Of a stretch of 10,288 nt of DNA, positions 1 through 6,180 are shown in pieces (position 1 is the stretch's first letter; the number at the start of each line of letters is the position of its first letter). This DNA comes from Zoogloeaceae bacterium (GTDB lineage Bacteria > Pseudomonadota > Gammaproteobacteria > Burkholderiales > Rhodocyclaceae). The position numbers were made by a program, and so were the translations under genes. The notes beneath the pieces were generated by a model. The model saw only the letters and a list, made by a program, of their open reading frames with translations. It was not told the origin of the DNA and ran no database searches. Location: the NCBI GenBank assembly GCA_031267345.1, contig JAIRZG010000044.1:1-10288 (forward strand), given 5' to 3'.

Positions 1-131
1 GTTCCATCCAACCGGATCGAGGAGAGGATCGTCGTTCGATGAAACCGGGTGTCCGGTACAGCTTCAATCACCCGATCAGACTTGGCCGCAACTATCCTTT
101 TTCGTAGATCATTCGACAATGGCCTTGGCAT
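1..131 (-). CDS. IS630-like transposase, N-terminal part (runs off window)
   Basis: An open frame of 43 codons starts at ATG 131-129 and continues past the window edge. It begins MPRPLSNDLRKRIVAA, which is the characteristic opening of the helix-turn-helix domain of IS630/Tc1-mariner-type transposases (consensus like M-P-x-P-x-S-x-D-L-R-x-R-[IV]-V). The next residues, including RTTILSSIRLDG, are compatible with the second half of that DNA-binding domain but match less well, so some erosion is possible. No stop or frameshift is visible in the part seen. A strong ribosome binding site, AGGAGG, lies 4 bases upstream of the ATG, and a good sigma70-type promoter lies further upstream. The catalytic DDE domain would be outside the window, so integrity cannot be judged. 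The family assignment rests on the N-terminal motif only. Confidence 0.6.
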   Translation of the reverse strand, partial: MPRPLSNDLRKRIVAAKSDRVIEAVPDTRFHRTTILSSIRLDG

Positions 132-143
132 CTCTCCTCCTGT

Positions 144-165
144 ATATCCCCTACATATCCCCTAC
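144..165. repeat. Tandem 11-bp direct repeat
   Basis: Two perfect adjacent copies of ATATCCCCTAC occupy 144-154 and 155-165, with a partial third beginning ATC. They lie between the predicted -10 box and the ribosome binding site of the IS630-like transposase ORF, so they would be in its 5' leader (GTAGGGGATAT twice on the minus strand). Such a repeat could be a small binding site or simple slippage; nothing more can be said from sequence. Confidence 0.6.
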
Positions 166-194
166 ATCATACATAATACTCAATTATTTGTTAA
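166..194 (-). promoter_or_regulatory. Sigma70-type promoter for the transposase ORF
   Basis: On the minus strand, TTAACA (194-189, 5 of 6 to TTGACA) is followed after exactly 17 bases by TATGAT (171-166, 5 of 6 to TATAAT). The region is AT-rich compared with the rest of the window. It sits about 35 bases upstream of the transposase ATG and points into it. This is the best-looking promoter in the window, but it is judged by eye only. Confidence 0.6.
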
Positions 195-239
195 TGTGCT
201 CTAACCCCCTTGAAACCCACGTCCGGAAATTTCCCTGGC

Positions 240-412
240 AAGGAAAAACCGGGTTTGAAGCAATCGGGAGCCGGAACGCTTTTTGGCGACGATGTTTCCG
301 CCTTTTCGGAATACGAGCGTGGTAAAACGCAACCGCGCAAATCCACCATACTGCTCTGCGCCTGTTGGAACGATACCCGGAATTGCTACGGGAGGTAGCC
401 GCTTATGGCTGA
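240..412 (+). pseudogene. MqsA-type antitoxin, C-terminal HTH remnant, frameshifted
   Basis: One frame (from about 252) reads GLKQSGAGTLFG, then AFSEYERGKTQP and RKSTI. The frame one base out then continues as ALRLLERYPELLREVAAYG and stops at TGA 410-412. Joined, these align without gaps to the C-terminal helix-turn-helix domain of the MqsA/YgiT antitoxin family, which has the shape LGLTQKEASEIFG, NAFSRYEKG, STIKLLRVLDKHPELL. A single missing base near 351-353 explains the break. The N-terminal zinc-binding half and any partner toxin (MqsR family) are absent, and upstream sequence belongs to the IS630-like element. I infer a dead toxin-antitoxin remnant, probably truncated by insertion or deletion at the element boundary. 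It ends 16 bases before the convergent truA stop codon. Confidence 0.65.
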
Positions 413-428
413 CGGGGGTTGCAGCAAG

Positions 429-1217
429 CTACGCCCCCCACTCCGGCGCGGGGATGGCGAAGGCGGGATCGTACAGCGCGCCCTGAAAATACAGGCCGTC
501 GGGCGGGAAAGTCGGGGCGGAGAGGGCGCGGTCGCGGCTTTCCAGCACACTTTGCAGGTATTCCGGCGACCACGCGCCCTTGCCCACATAAACCAGCGCG
601 CCCACCAGATTACGCACCATGTGCTGCAAAAAGGCGCTGGCCTCAAAGTCAAAAACAAAAAAATCACCGGAAAAAGCCCGCATCTCGCGGCGTACTTCGG
701 CATGGGTCAGCAGCTTCACCGCGCTTTTCGCTTGGCATCCTGCGGCGCGAAAAGCGGAAAAATCATGCTCGCCCAAAAGAAAGGAGGCCGCCGTCTGCAT
801 GGTCTGCAATTCCAGCGGCAGATGAAACCACCCTGCCCTGCCCGCCCACAGGCCGGGACGCTCAGGCCGATTGAGCAGAATATAGCGATAACGGCGGCGA
901 CAGGCCGAATAACGGGCGTGGAAACGCTCATCGACCGCCTTCGCCCAACATGCCGCCACAGCAGGCGGCAACAGGGCGTTGAGGCCACGCACCCAGGCAT
1001 TCAGCGGGCGTTGGGCTACGGTATCAAAATGCGCCACCTGATTGCCGGCATGGACGCCCGCATCGGTGCGCCCCGCACAATGCAGACGCACCGGATGGTC
1101 GGCAATCCGCGCCAGCGCGTCTTCCAGCGTCGCCTGTACGCTGGGCGCCCCCTTCTGCCACTGCCAGCCATGAAAGGCGCGGCCATCGTATTCCAGTCCC
1201 AACGCAATGCGCGTCAT
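429..1217 (-). CDS. truA: tRNA pseudouridine(38-40) synthase TruA
   Basis: This 262-residue cytoplasmic enzyme converts uridines 38, 39 and 40 of the tRNA anticodon arm to pseudouridine. The protein starts MTRIALGLEYDGRAFHGWQ, typical of TruA. It carries the catalytic motif GRTDAGVHA with the nucleophilic aspartate at residue 52. Later come RRYRYILLNR, GEHDFSAFR and the C-terminal signature SAFLQHMVRNLVG. Length is normal for the family (about 260-270). The frame is open upstream to 1352, but the start at 1217 is chosen because the conserved N-terminus begins there. The ATG also overlaps the stop of the preceding gene as ATGA, which implies translational coupling. In Pseudomonas and many betaproteobacteria truA follows fimV and precedes trpF. 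Here a CbiQ-like gene lies between fimV and truA, and no trpF is seen downstream. Confidence 0.95.
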   Translation of the reverse strand: MTRIALGLEYDGRAFHGWQWQKGAPSVQATLEDALARIADHPVRLHCAGRTDAGVHAGNQVAHFDTVAQRPLNAWVRGLNALLPPAVAACWAKAVDERFHARYSACRRRYRYILLNRPERPGLWAGRAGWFHLPLELQTMQTAASFLLGEHDFSAFRAAGCQAKSAVKLLTHAEVRREMRAFSGDFFVFDFEASAFLQHMVRNLVGALVYVGKGAWSPEYLQSVLESRDRALSAPTFPPDGLYFQGALYDPAFAIPAPEWGA

Positions 1218-1813
1218 GCCGGAATCCCCCACAACAAAAGGACAAATACCAGCGTCGCCAGCAACAACAGTCCCACATCCCGCGCGCGCCAACGCGGCAG
1301 ACTGAGGCGCACCGGCGCGACCTCCGCGGTTGTCTCCGGCAACAACAACCATTGCCGCCAGCTTTGGCGCGGCAGGTTTTCCAGATATTCCAGCACCAGG
1401 GAAAGGCGCACCACGCTTTTATCCACCGGCAAACCCAGATGACGACAAGGCTGCAACAAAAACCACAACCCGCCCACCAGCGCCTGTTGCGAAAGCGAAG
1501 TCAGAAGCCAGGAGAGCGCGCCAAGAAACACGACCAGGCGCAGAACATGCAGCAAGGCTTCAGACAACCCTTCATAACCGGGCAGCCAATTCAGTCCGCC
1601 CAATGATTCGCCCGGTACGCCATAGGCGAACACCAGAAACAAGGCCAGCAACAAGAGACGGGTACGCAAAAACAGTCGCCACCAGTGCTGACGCATACGC
1701 GCGCCGGACAGGAGCAGAACAAGCCCCGCCAGCAACATCAGCGTCGGCGCTGCCCATTGCAGAAATACAGCCAGCATGAACCAGAGCAGGATGCGGGCGG
1801 CAGGGTGCGGCAT
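1214..1813 (-). CDS. CbiQ/EcfT-like inner membrane protein
   Basis: A 199-residue, very hydrophobic protein with about five membrane segments, roughly at residues 6-20, 23-37, 48-66, 86-107 and 178-197. Between the third and last lies a cytoplasmic-looking stretch with QPCRHLGLPVDKSVVRLSLV. This resembles the conserved P-[LC]-R-x-L-G-[LV]-P-V segment of the transmembrane (T) component of energy-coupling-factor vitamin and metal transporters (CbiQ/EcfT family). The canonical pair of Ala-Arg-Gly coupling motifs is not clearly present, the protein is shorter than typical EcfT (about 250), and no ATPase or substrate-binding partner is encoded here. It may be a solitary or divergent member. The ATG at 1813 lies only 15 bases after the terminator T-tract of fimV, and its stop overlaps the truA start. 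No strong ribosome binding site is visible; GGA lies about 10 bases upstream. Confidence 0.7.
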   Translation of the reverse strand: MPHPAARILLWFMLAVFLQWAAPTLMLLAGLVLLLSGARMRQHWWRLFLRTRLLLLALFLVFAYGVPGESLGGLNWLPGYEGLSEALLHVLRLVVFLGALSWLLTSLSQQALVGGLWFLLQPCRHLGLPVDKSVVRLSLVLEYLENLPRQSWRQWLLLPETTAEVAPVRLSLPRWRARDVGLLLLATLVFVLLLWGIPA

Positions 1814-1828
1814 CAGAAAATATCCATC

Positions 1829-1864
1829 AAAAAAAAGCCGCGTTCATCGGGAGATGAACGCGGC
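1829..1864 (-). terminator. Rho-independent terminator after fimV
   Basis: A perfect 12-bp stem, GCCGCGTTCATC (1837-1848) with GATGAACGCGGC (1853-1864), encloses a 4-base loop. On the minus strand it is followed at once by eight T residues (1836-1829). It begins 13 bases after the fimV stop codon. This is a classical intrinsic terminator in the fimV direction. On the plus strand no T-tract follows, so it looks unidirectional. Confidence 0.92.
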
Positions 1865-1877
1865 GTTTCGGGAAAGC

Positions 1878-4748
1878 TTACTTGATGCGCTTCAGCATCT
1901 CCCGCGCGTTCGCCACCTGATCGGACGCGCCCTCACTGACGACTTCGTTCAGCAATTCCCGCGCACCTTCCAGATCGCCCATTTCTTCATAGGCTTTGGC
2001 GAGATCGAGCTTGGTGTTGACTTCATCACGGCGCGCGTCGACAACATCGCTGTCTTCCGCTGCTGCGCGGGCGACTGGCGCAGGCGGCGGCGGCGCGGCA
2101 GTCGCGGGTTTTTCCGCCGCCGCAGCCTGTTGTTCGCGGCGTCCCAGTTCGAGATCCAGGCCGGAAAGATCAAAACCCGATCCGCCCGCAGCGCCCAGTA
2201 TGGTCGATTCGGTTAGTTCGACATTGAATTCCATGTCGTCATCCGGCTCAACCGTCATGAAGGAAGTAGCGGCCATGACGTCGCTCTCGCCCATTTCCGC
2301 TTCACGCTGGCGCGCGCTGACTGCGTCTGGCACATCCAGATCGAAATCGACCAGGCTCTTTTGACCCGCATCCTCCGCTTTCGCAAACACGGGCGCATCC
2401 GGCGGCAACGACGGCACGACGGGCGCTTCTTCCTGTTGTCGTCCCAGATCAAAGTCCATCGGCGTATCGACTACCGTCGTTGCCGTGTATTCATCTACAG
2501 TCTCTCTGACGGGAGGTATGGACAAGGGTCTCTCTACAGGCTCAACGGCAGGGAGGGTGGGCAACGGCTCAGGCTCTTTTCTTGCCGCTGGAGCCGGAGG
2601 CGCCCCCGTTTCCTGCCGCATCAGTTCCATGTCTTCGTCCGCACCCGTGACGGATTCTTCCTGCAACAAGGAAAGCAGGGGATCATCATCCGCCGCAGAG
2701 GCGCCGCCGGACGGCGCGGATTGCGTCGGCGAAAAGACAATGCCCACCGGATCGGTCACGCTGGCAAAACCCGTGCTGTCATCCTCTGACAGACGTGGCG
2801 GCGATTCTGCCGCCATATCCGTTTCCGCATCCGCAGGCGTAAGACTGAAATCCAGCGACGGTGTGGGTTTTGCCGACGCGGCGCCGCCGCCGGAGCCGCC
2901 GTACAACGGATTGTTGGGTTCCAGGACACGCCCCAAGGCAACGACCTTTTCCCAATCCACGCCCTGTCCATTTGTCTGCGCGTACAGTTCGGAGGCCAAG
3001 GTGTCAAACTTTTGGATTTCTTTGCGGTTGGCGTAGATTTCCAGCAACTTGGCGTGAATGGCGGTGCGGTGTGGATTCTTTTGCAGGGCATCCAGCAGGA
3101 TTTCCAGCGCCTGTTCGTCACGTCCGTAAGCAATGTAAACATCCGCTTCTTCAACGGGATCGACTTCGTCACCCGTATCAATGCCATGACCTTGTGTAAA
3201 TCCGGAATGCGTCAGCGGCACTACGGAATTGCCGGTATCCACGGTTTGTCCGCGCGTTTCCTGGAATACCGAGTTCGGCCCCAGCGTCGACAAGGCTTCC
3301 TGGGAGAGCGGATCATCAAATGCGGTCATGGCGATGGTGGTCGTATCGCCAGAGGCGTTGCGACGACGCATGAACAGGACGCCGCCCAGCACAATCAACA
3401 GGACAGCGCCGCCAGCTATCCAGGGCAACAAGCCCAATCCTTCGTCAGCGGCGTCCGGCGCGTCCAGCACGGGAGAAGGCGGTGTTACAGGCGCAACCGC
3501 TGGAGGCTCCGACGACACGGACGGGATATCCGAAGGTACGGGTGGCGGATCCTGCGTTGCCATTTCATCCGGCGTCGATTCAACGGCAGGCGGTTCGTCG
3601 AAATCGATAACCGGCAGCGTGTCCGGCTCGGCGCCCGGCGTTGGCTCAACAGACGGCGCGCCTGGAACAAGCGGCACGTCCGGGGCAGACGACGTATCGG
3701 GAACGGGCGGCGCGTCCGGCGTTATGATCGGCGGCGCGTCGGAAATAGGGGGAGGAGTATCTGTGGTGGGTTGTTCAGCCGCTTCGGCCTGTTTCTTTTT
3801 CAGGAGATCCTGCATTTCGGCAATGTTCTGGTTTTTGGTCTCCAGTTGCTTTTGCAGTGTATCTACATCTTTTCTGAGGGTTGTTTCACGCGCATTCAGC
3901 GCCTTTAGCGTTGCTTCAGTCTTTTTTTTTGCGCCATCGTCCTGCGCCACTGGCGGCGCGGGACGCGGACTGAACGTCGTACCGGAATCGGCGCTTCCCG
4001 AACGACGCGGGCTTACCGGAATAGCCCTGACTTCTTCCAGAGGCGGAATCTGCAATACCGCCCCCGCGCGCAGACGGGTAATCGCGCCGTCGAACGCGCC
4101 CGAATTACGCAGGTAAATCGCCAACTGCATCTGCTCCTGCGTGACCCCGGGGTAGCGATTGTTGCGCGCGACGCGATACAGGGTTTCCCCCGGCTTGACT
4201 ACATATTCGCCCGCCGCTGGTGGGAGCGCGGGCGCTGCCGCTTTGGGCGCTTGCGGCGCGGGCGCGTCTGCTTCATCTGCCGCTTCCGGCTGTGGCGCTG
4301 CTGGCGCAATCACGGCAGGACGCGCCGGCTGATCCTGCGGCGGATCGACAAGGAAGGTGTACTCGCGGCTCACCCGTCCGGCAGGCCAACTGAGTTCCAG
4401 CAGAAATTGCACGAACGGATCGTTGATCGGGCCGACGGAAGTCACCTTGATCACCGCGCCATCCGCCCTGTTTTCCAGTTCAAAACGCAATTGCCGCAAG
4501 GTCGGAGAATAGCGCAGCCCCGCCTGGGTAAAAGCGACTCTGGAAGCCAGGTACGCCGTCATGCCGACCAGTTCGTCCTTCGCCACCGAAACCTGAATTT
4601 CGGCGCGCAAGGGTTGCCCCAGCACGGAATGCACGGTAATGCCCTGTAACCCTGCCGCACAGGCCCATTGCGGAGCCAGCAGCACACCAGACGCCACGGC
4701 AATCGCCATGACATAACGCTTCATCGTGGGAAAGTTCATTTTCTTCAC
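1878..4748 (-). CDS. fimV: FimV, full-length polar hub / type IV pilus assembly protein
   Basis: This 956-residue inner membrane protein matches FimV, the LysM-containing polar organiser needed for type IV pilus secretin assembly and twitching in Pseudomonas. Visible parts in order: a signal peptide (to about residue 32, ending WACAAG); the FimV core domain (about 32-137, GITVHSVLGQPLRAE to FLVDPP); a LysM domain (about 180-236, GEYVVKPGETL to LRAGAVLQIPP); a coiled coil (about 274-325); a Pro/Asp-rich linker (330-435); one membrane helix (about 441-460) followed by RRR; a TPR-like region (about 534-615); a long acidic linker with repeated DFDL/DLDLEL-type motifs; and the C-terminal FimV domain (about 909-956, TKLDLAKAYEEMGDLEGA). 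The start is GTG 4748-4746 with AGGTGG 4 bases upstream; ATG at codon 4 or 9 is possible. The GTG overlaps the stop of the short FimV upstream. A nine-A run lies in codons 273-276. Confidence 0.92.
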   Translation of the reverse strand: MKKMNFPTMKRYVMAIAVASGVLLAPQWACAAGLQGITVHSVLGQPLRAEIQVSVAKDELVGMTAYLASRVAFTQAGLRYSPTLRQLRFELENRADGAVIKVTSVGPINDPFVQFLLELSWPAGRVSREYTFLVDPPQDQPARPAVIAPAAPQPEAADEADAPAPQAPKAAAPALPPAAGEYVVKPGETLYRVARNNRYPGVTQEQMQLAIYLRNSGAFDGAITRLRAGAVLQIPPLEEVRAIPVSPRRSGSADSGTTFSPRPAPPVAQDDGAKKKTEATLKALNARETTLRKDVDTLQKQLETKNQNIAEMQDLLKKKQAEAAEQPTTDTPPPISDAPPIITPDAPPVPDTSSAPDVPLVPGAPSVEPTPGAEPDTLPVIDFDEPPAVESTPDEMATQDPPPVPSDIPSVSSEPPAVAPVTPPSPVLDAPDAADEGLGLLPWIAGGAVLLIVLGGVLFMRRRNASGDTTTIAMTAFDDPLSQEALSTLGPNSVFQETRGQTVDTGNSVVPLTHSGFTQGHGIDTGDEVDPVEEADVYIAYGRDEQALEILLDALQKNPHRTAIHAKLLEIYANRKEIQKFDTLASELYAQTNGQGVDWEKVVALGRVLEPNNPLYGGSGGGAASAKPTPSLDFSLTPADAETDMAAESPPRLSEDDSTGFASVTDPVGIVFSPTQSAPSGGASAADDDPLLSLLQEESVTGADEDMELMRQETGAPPAPAARKEPEPLPTLPAVEPVERPLSIPPVRETVDEYTATTVVDTPMDFDLGRQQEEAPVVPSLPPDAPVFAKAEDAGQKSLVDFDLDVPDAVSARQREAEMGESDVMAATSFMTVEPDDDMEFNVELTESTILGAAGGSGFDLSGLDLELGRREQQAAAAEKPATAAPPPPAPVARAAAEDSDVVDARRDEVNTKLDLAKAYEEMGDLEGARELLNEVVSEGASDQVANAREMLKRIK
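3922..3930 (-). repeat. A9 homopolymer inside fimV coding sequence
   Basis: Nine consecutive A residues on the coding strand span codons Ala273-Lys276, between the LysM domain and the coiled coil. Gain of one A gives GAC TGA, a stop two codons on. Loss of one A gives AGA CTG AAG CAA CGC TAA, a stop within six codons. Either slip would leave a product of about 280 residues with only the FimV core and LysM domain. Whether slippage happens is unknown. Confidence 0.9.
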
Positions 4749-5974
4749 GCTGCCACCTCTTGTGCCGTAATCAATGAAGTTGTTGAATCAGAACGCTGCT
4801 GTCTTTCCGGTCTGGCCTTGACAGGCTTGCCTGCGGGCGACGCAGAGTCCAGTTGCTTTTGTAAATCGTTAATCCCCTGGTCTTTCATTTCCAGAAGTTT
4901 TTTCAGGTCCGCCACAATTTTTTCCAGGGCTTCCACACGCGCTCTGGATTCTTGCAAGCTCCGGTCAAACGCCACCAGATCTTCTTCGGACACGCCAGCT
5001 GCGCCGACACTCTGGTTGCTGCGGGAAACCTGGATTTTATCGCCCCGTACAGCAGGCGACGCGCTTTCCACGCTGGCGCCGATTTGACCGGAAACCGAGT
5101 TGCTTCCCGCGCCAACCACCGCACCACTCGCCGCCGCCGCCAAGCGGTTGCGATAATTACGCCAGGCGACGGTCTGCGTTTTGAAGACCTGTTTGGCCTC
5201 CGTTTGGGAAATGCCGCCCGCCGCTTCGGCAGACGGAATCTTCAGAATGGCGCCCGCCCGCAGGCGGTTCATGTTGTTGCCCGAAAAGGCTTCCGGATTG
5301 TTGCGATGCAGCGCCGCCAGCATTTGCTCAATGGTCACGCCCGCAGGCAAATTGGCCTGCGCGATGCGTTGCAGGGTTTCTCCCGATTTCACCACATGCT
5401 CGCCCGTCGACTCGCCGGAGGCGCTTGCGGCCTTGTCGCCCTCGTCTTCACCACCCATTGCGCCCGCTGCCGTTGCTTCGCCAGCGTCCGTCTGTTTTGC
5501 GACCGGCGCGGGGGCGCTTGGCGCAACCGTTGCCTGCCGATAGAGCGACTGCGAAGTCACTTCCGGCGGATCCAGCAAGACGGTATAGCCTCGCGTCAGG
5601 CGACCGGACGGCCAGCTCAGCTCGACCAGAAAATCCAGATAAGGTTCGTTGACCGGCGAATGACTGGTAATCCGGATCACCGCGCCCGTGGCGCTTTTTT
5701 CCAGATCGAATTTGAAATCGCTCAATGCGCTGCTATAAGCCACGCCGGTATGCGCGAAGCTGTCGCGCGGCGCAAGATGCGCGCTCATGCCGATCAATTC
5801 GTCCGACGCAGCCGTTATCTTGATCTCGGCGCGCAAAGGCTGCCCCAGCATGGAATAGACGGTAATTCCCTCCATTCCCGCTGCGTATGCGACAACGGGC
5901 GTCAAAAACAACCCCGCCGTTGCAGCCCAAAACGCGACCCGCGTTTTGTCAAACAATGCAAATTTTTTATTCAC
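4745..5974 (-). CDS. Short FimV paralogue (FimV core, LysM, coiled coil; no membrane or TPR part)
   Basis: A 409-residue protein homologous to the N-terminal part of the next gene. It has a signal peptide (to about residue 32, ending VVAYAAG), a FimV core domain (about 32-137, GITVYSMLGQPLRAEI to LLDPP), a LysM domain (about 191-248, GEHVVKSGETL to LRAGAILKIPS) and a coiled coil (about 333-377, RVEALEKIVADLKKLLEMKD). It ends soon after without a membrane helix, TPR or C-terminal FimV domain. By hand count about 61 of 107 core residues match the downstream FimV, so this is an old partial tandem duplication. It is predicted to be exported and to bind peptidoglycan in the periplasm. The start is GTG 5974-5972 behind a G-rich SD-like sequence (GGGGGGTGG); no in-frame ATG lies near. 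Its TGA overlaps the GTG of full-length fimV, so the two are probably co-translated. It could be annotated simply as fimV or a LysM protein. Confidence 0.88.
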   Translation of the reverse strand: MNKKFALFDKTRVAFWAATAGLFLTPVVAYAAGMEGITVYSMLGQPLRAEIKITAASDELIGMSAHLAPRDSFAHTGVAYSSALSDFKFDLEKSATGAVIRITSHSPVNEPYLDFLVELSWPSGRLTRGYTVLLDPPEVTSQSLYRQATVAPSAPAPVAKQTDAGEATAAGAMGGEDEGDKAASASGESTGEHVVKSGETLQRIAQANLPAGVTIEQMLAALHRNNPEAFSGNNMNRLRAGAILKIPSAEAAGGISQTEAKQVFKTQTVAWRNYRNRLAAAASGAVVGAGSNSVSGQIGASVESASPAVRGDKIQVSRSNQSVGAAGVSEEDLVAFDRSLQESRARVEALEKIVADLKKLLEMKDQGINDLQKQLDSASPAGKPVKARPERQQRSDSTTSLITAQEVAA

Positions 5975-6028
5975 GTCACCACCCCCCTGACTTCATGTTG
6001 TCACCATACGCGACTGAACAGGTTTTTT

Positions 6029-6057
6029 AAAATAACATCATGTACTTAGACGCGCAA
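6029..6057 (-). promoter_or_regulatory. Candidate promoter of the fimV pair
   Basis: On the minus strand TTGCGC (6057-6052, 4 of 6 to consensus) is followed after 17 bases by TATTTT (6034-6029, 4 of 6), preceded by TG one base upstream (extended -10). Predicted transcription start is near 6022, giving a leader of about 48 bases before the short FimV GTG. The rest of the intergenic region (5975-6180) is AT-rich and shows no other clear gene or RNA. Confidence 0.4.
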
Positions 6058-6079
6058 GCTAATCTTACGTCTAAAGTAC
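6042..6079. promoter_or_regulatory. Imperfect dyad upstream of the fimV pair
   Basis: GTACTTAGACG (6042-6052) and CGTCTAAAGTAC (6068-6079) form an inverted repeat with one bulged A and a 15-base spacer. It overlaps the -35 box and part of the spacer of the candidate promoter, a place where a regulator could bind. It is not followed by a T-tract, so it is not a terminator. The assignment as an operator is inference. Confidence 0.4.
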
Positions 6080-6180
6080 GAAATAGACCATAAAAATGTA
6101 AAAAAACGACAAAATCCAGAAAATTCCGCGTTTTTCGTTCCCGCGCGTGCGCGTCGGACGCATTTTCAGGGTCATGTTTT

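Noticed and set aside
411..446. G-run/C-run hairpin around the truA stop codon as a terminator
   Set aside because: GGGGG and CCCCC can pair across a loop of about 15 bases, but the hairpin includes the stop codon and no T-tract follows on the minus strand.
405..1442. Long plus-strand open frame of 345 codons across truA
   Set aside because: It is antisense to truA and the CbiQ-like gene, is very rich in Arg, His and Gln, and has no recognisable motif; GC-rich codon bias explains its openness.
3301..3760. Pro/Ser/Asp-rich stretch of FimV as a separate coding repeat array
   Set aside because: It is the usual low-complexity linker before the FimV membrane helix; no exact DNA repeat unit was found.
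4952..6049. Plus-strand open frame of 365 codons antisense to the short FimV gene
   Set aside because: Arg/His-rich shadow frame with no recognisable protein signature.
6126..6165. GC-rich partial palindromes just after the asd stop as a terminator
   Set aside because: Arms around CGCGCGTGCGCG are short and ambiguous, and no T-tract follows.
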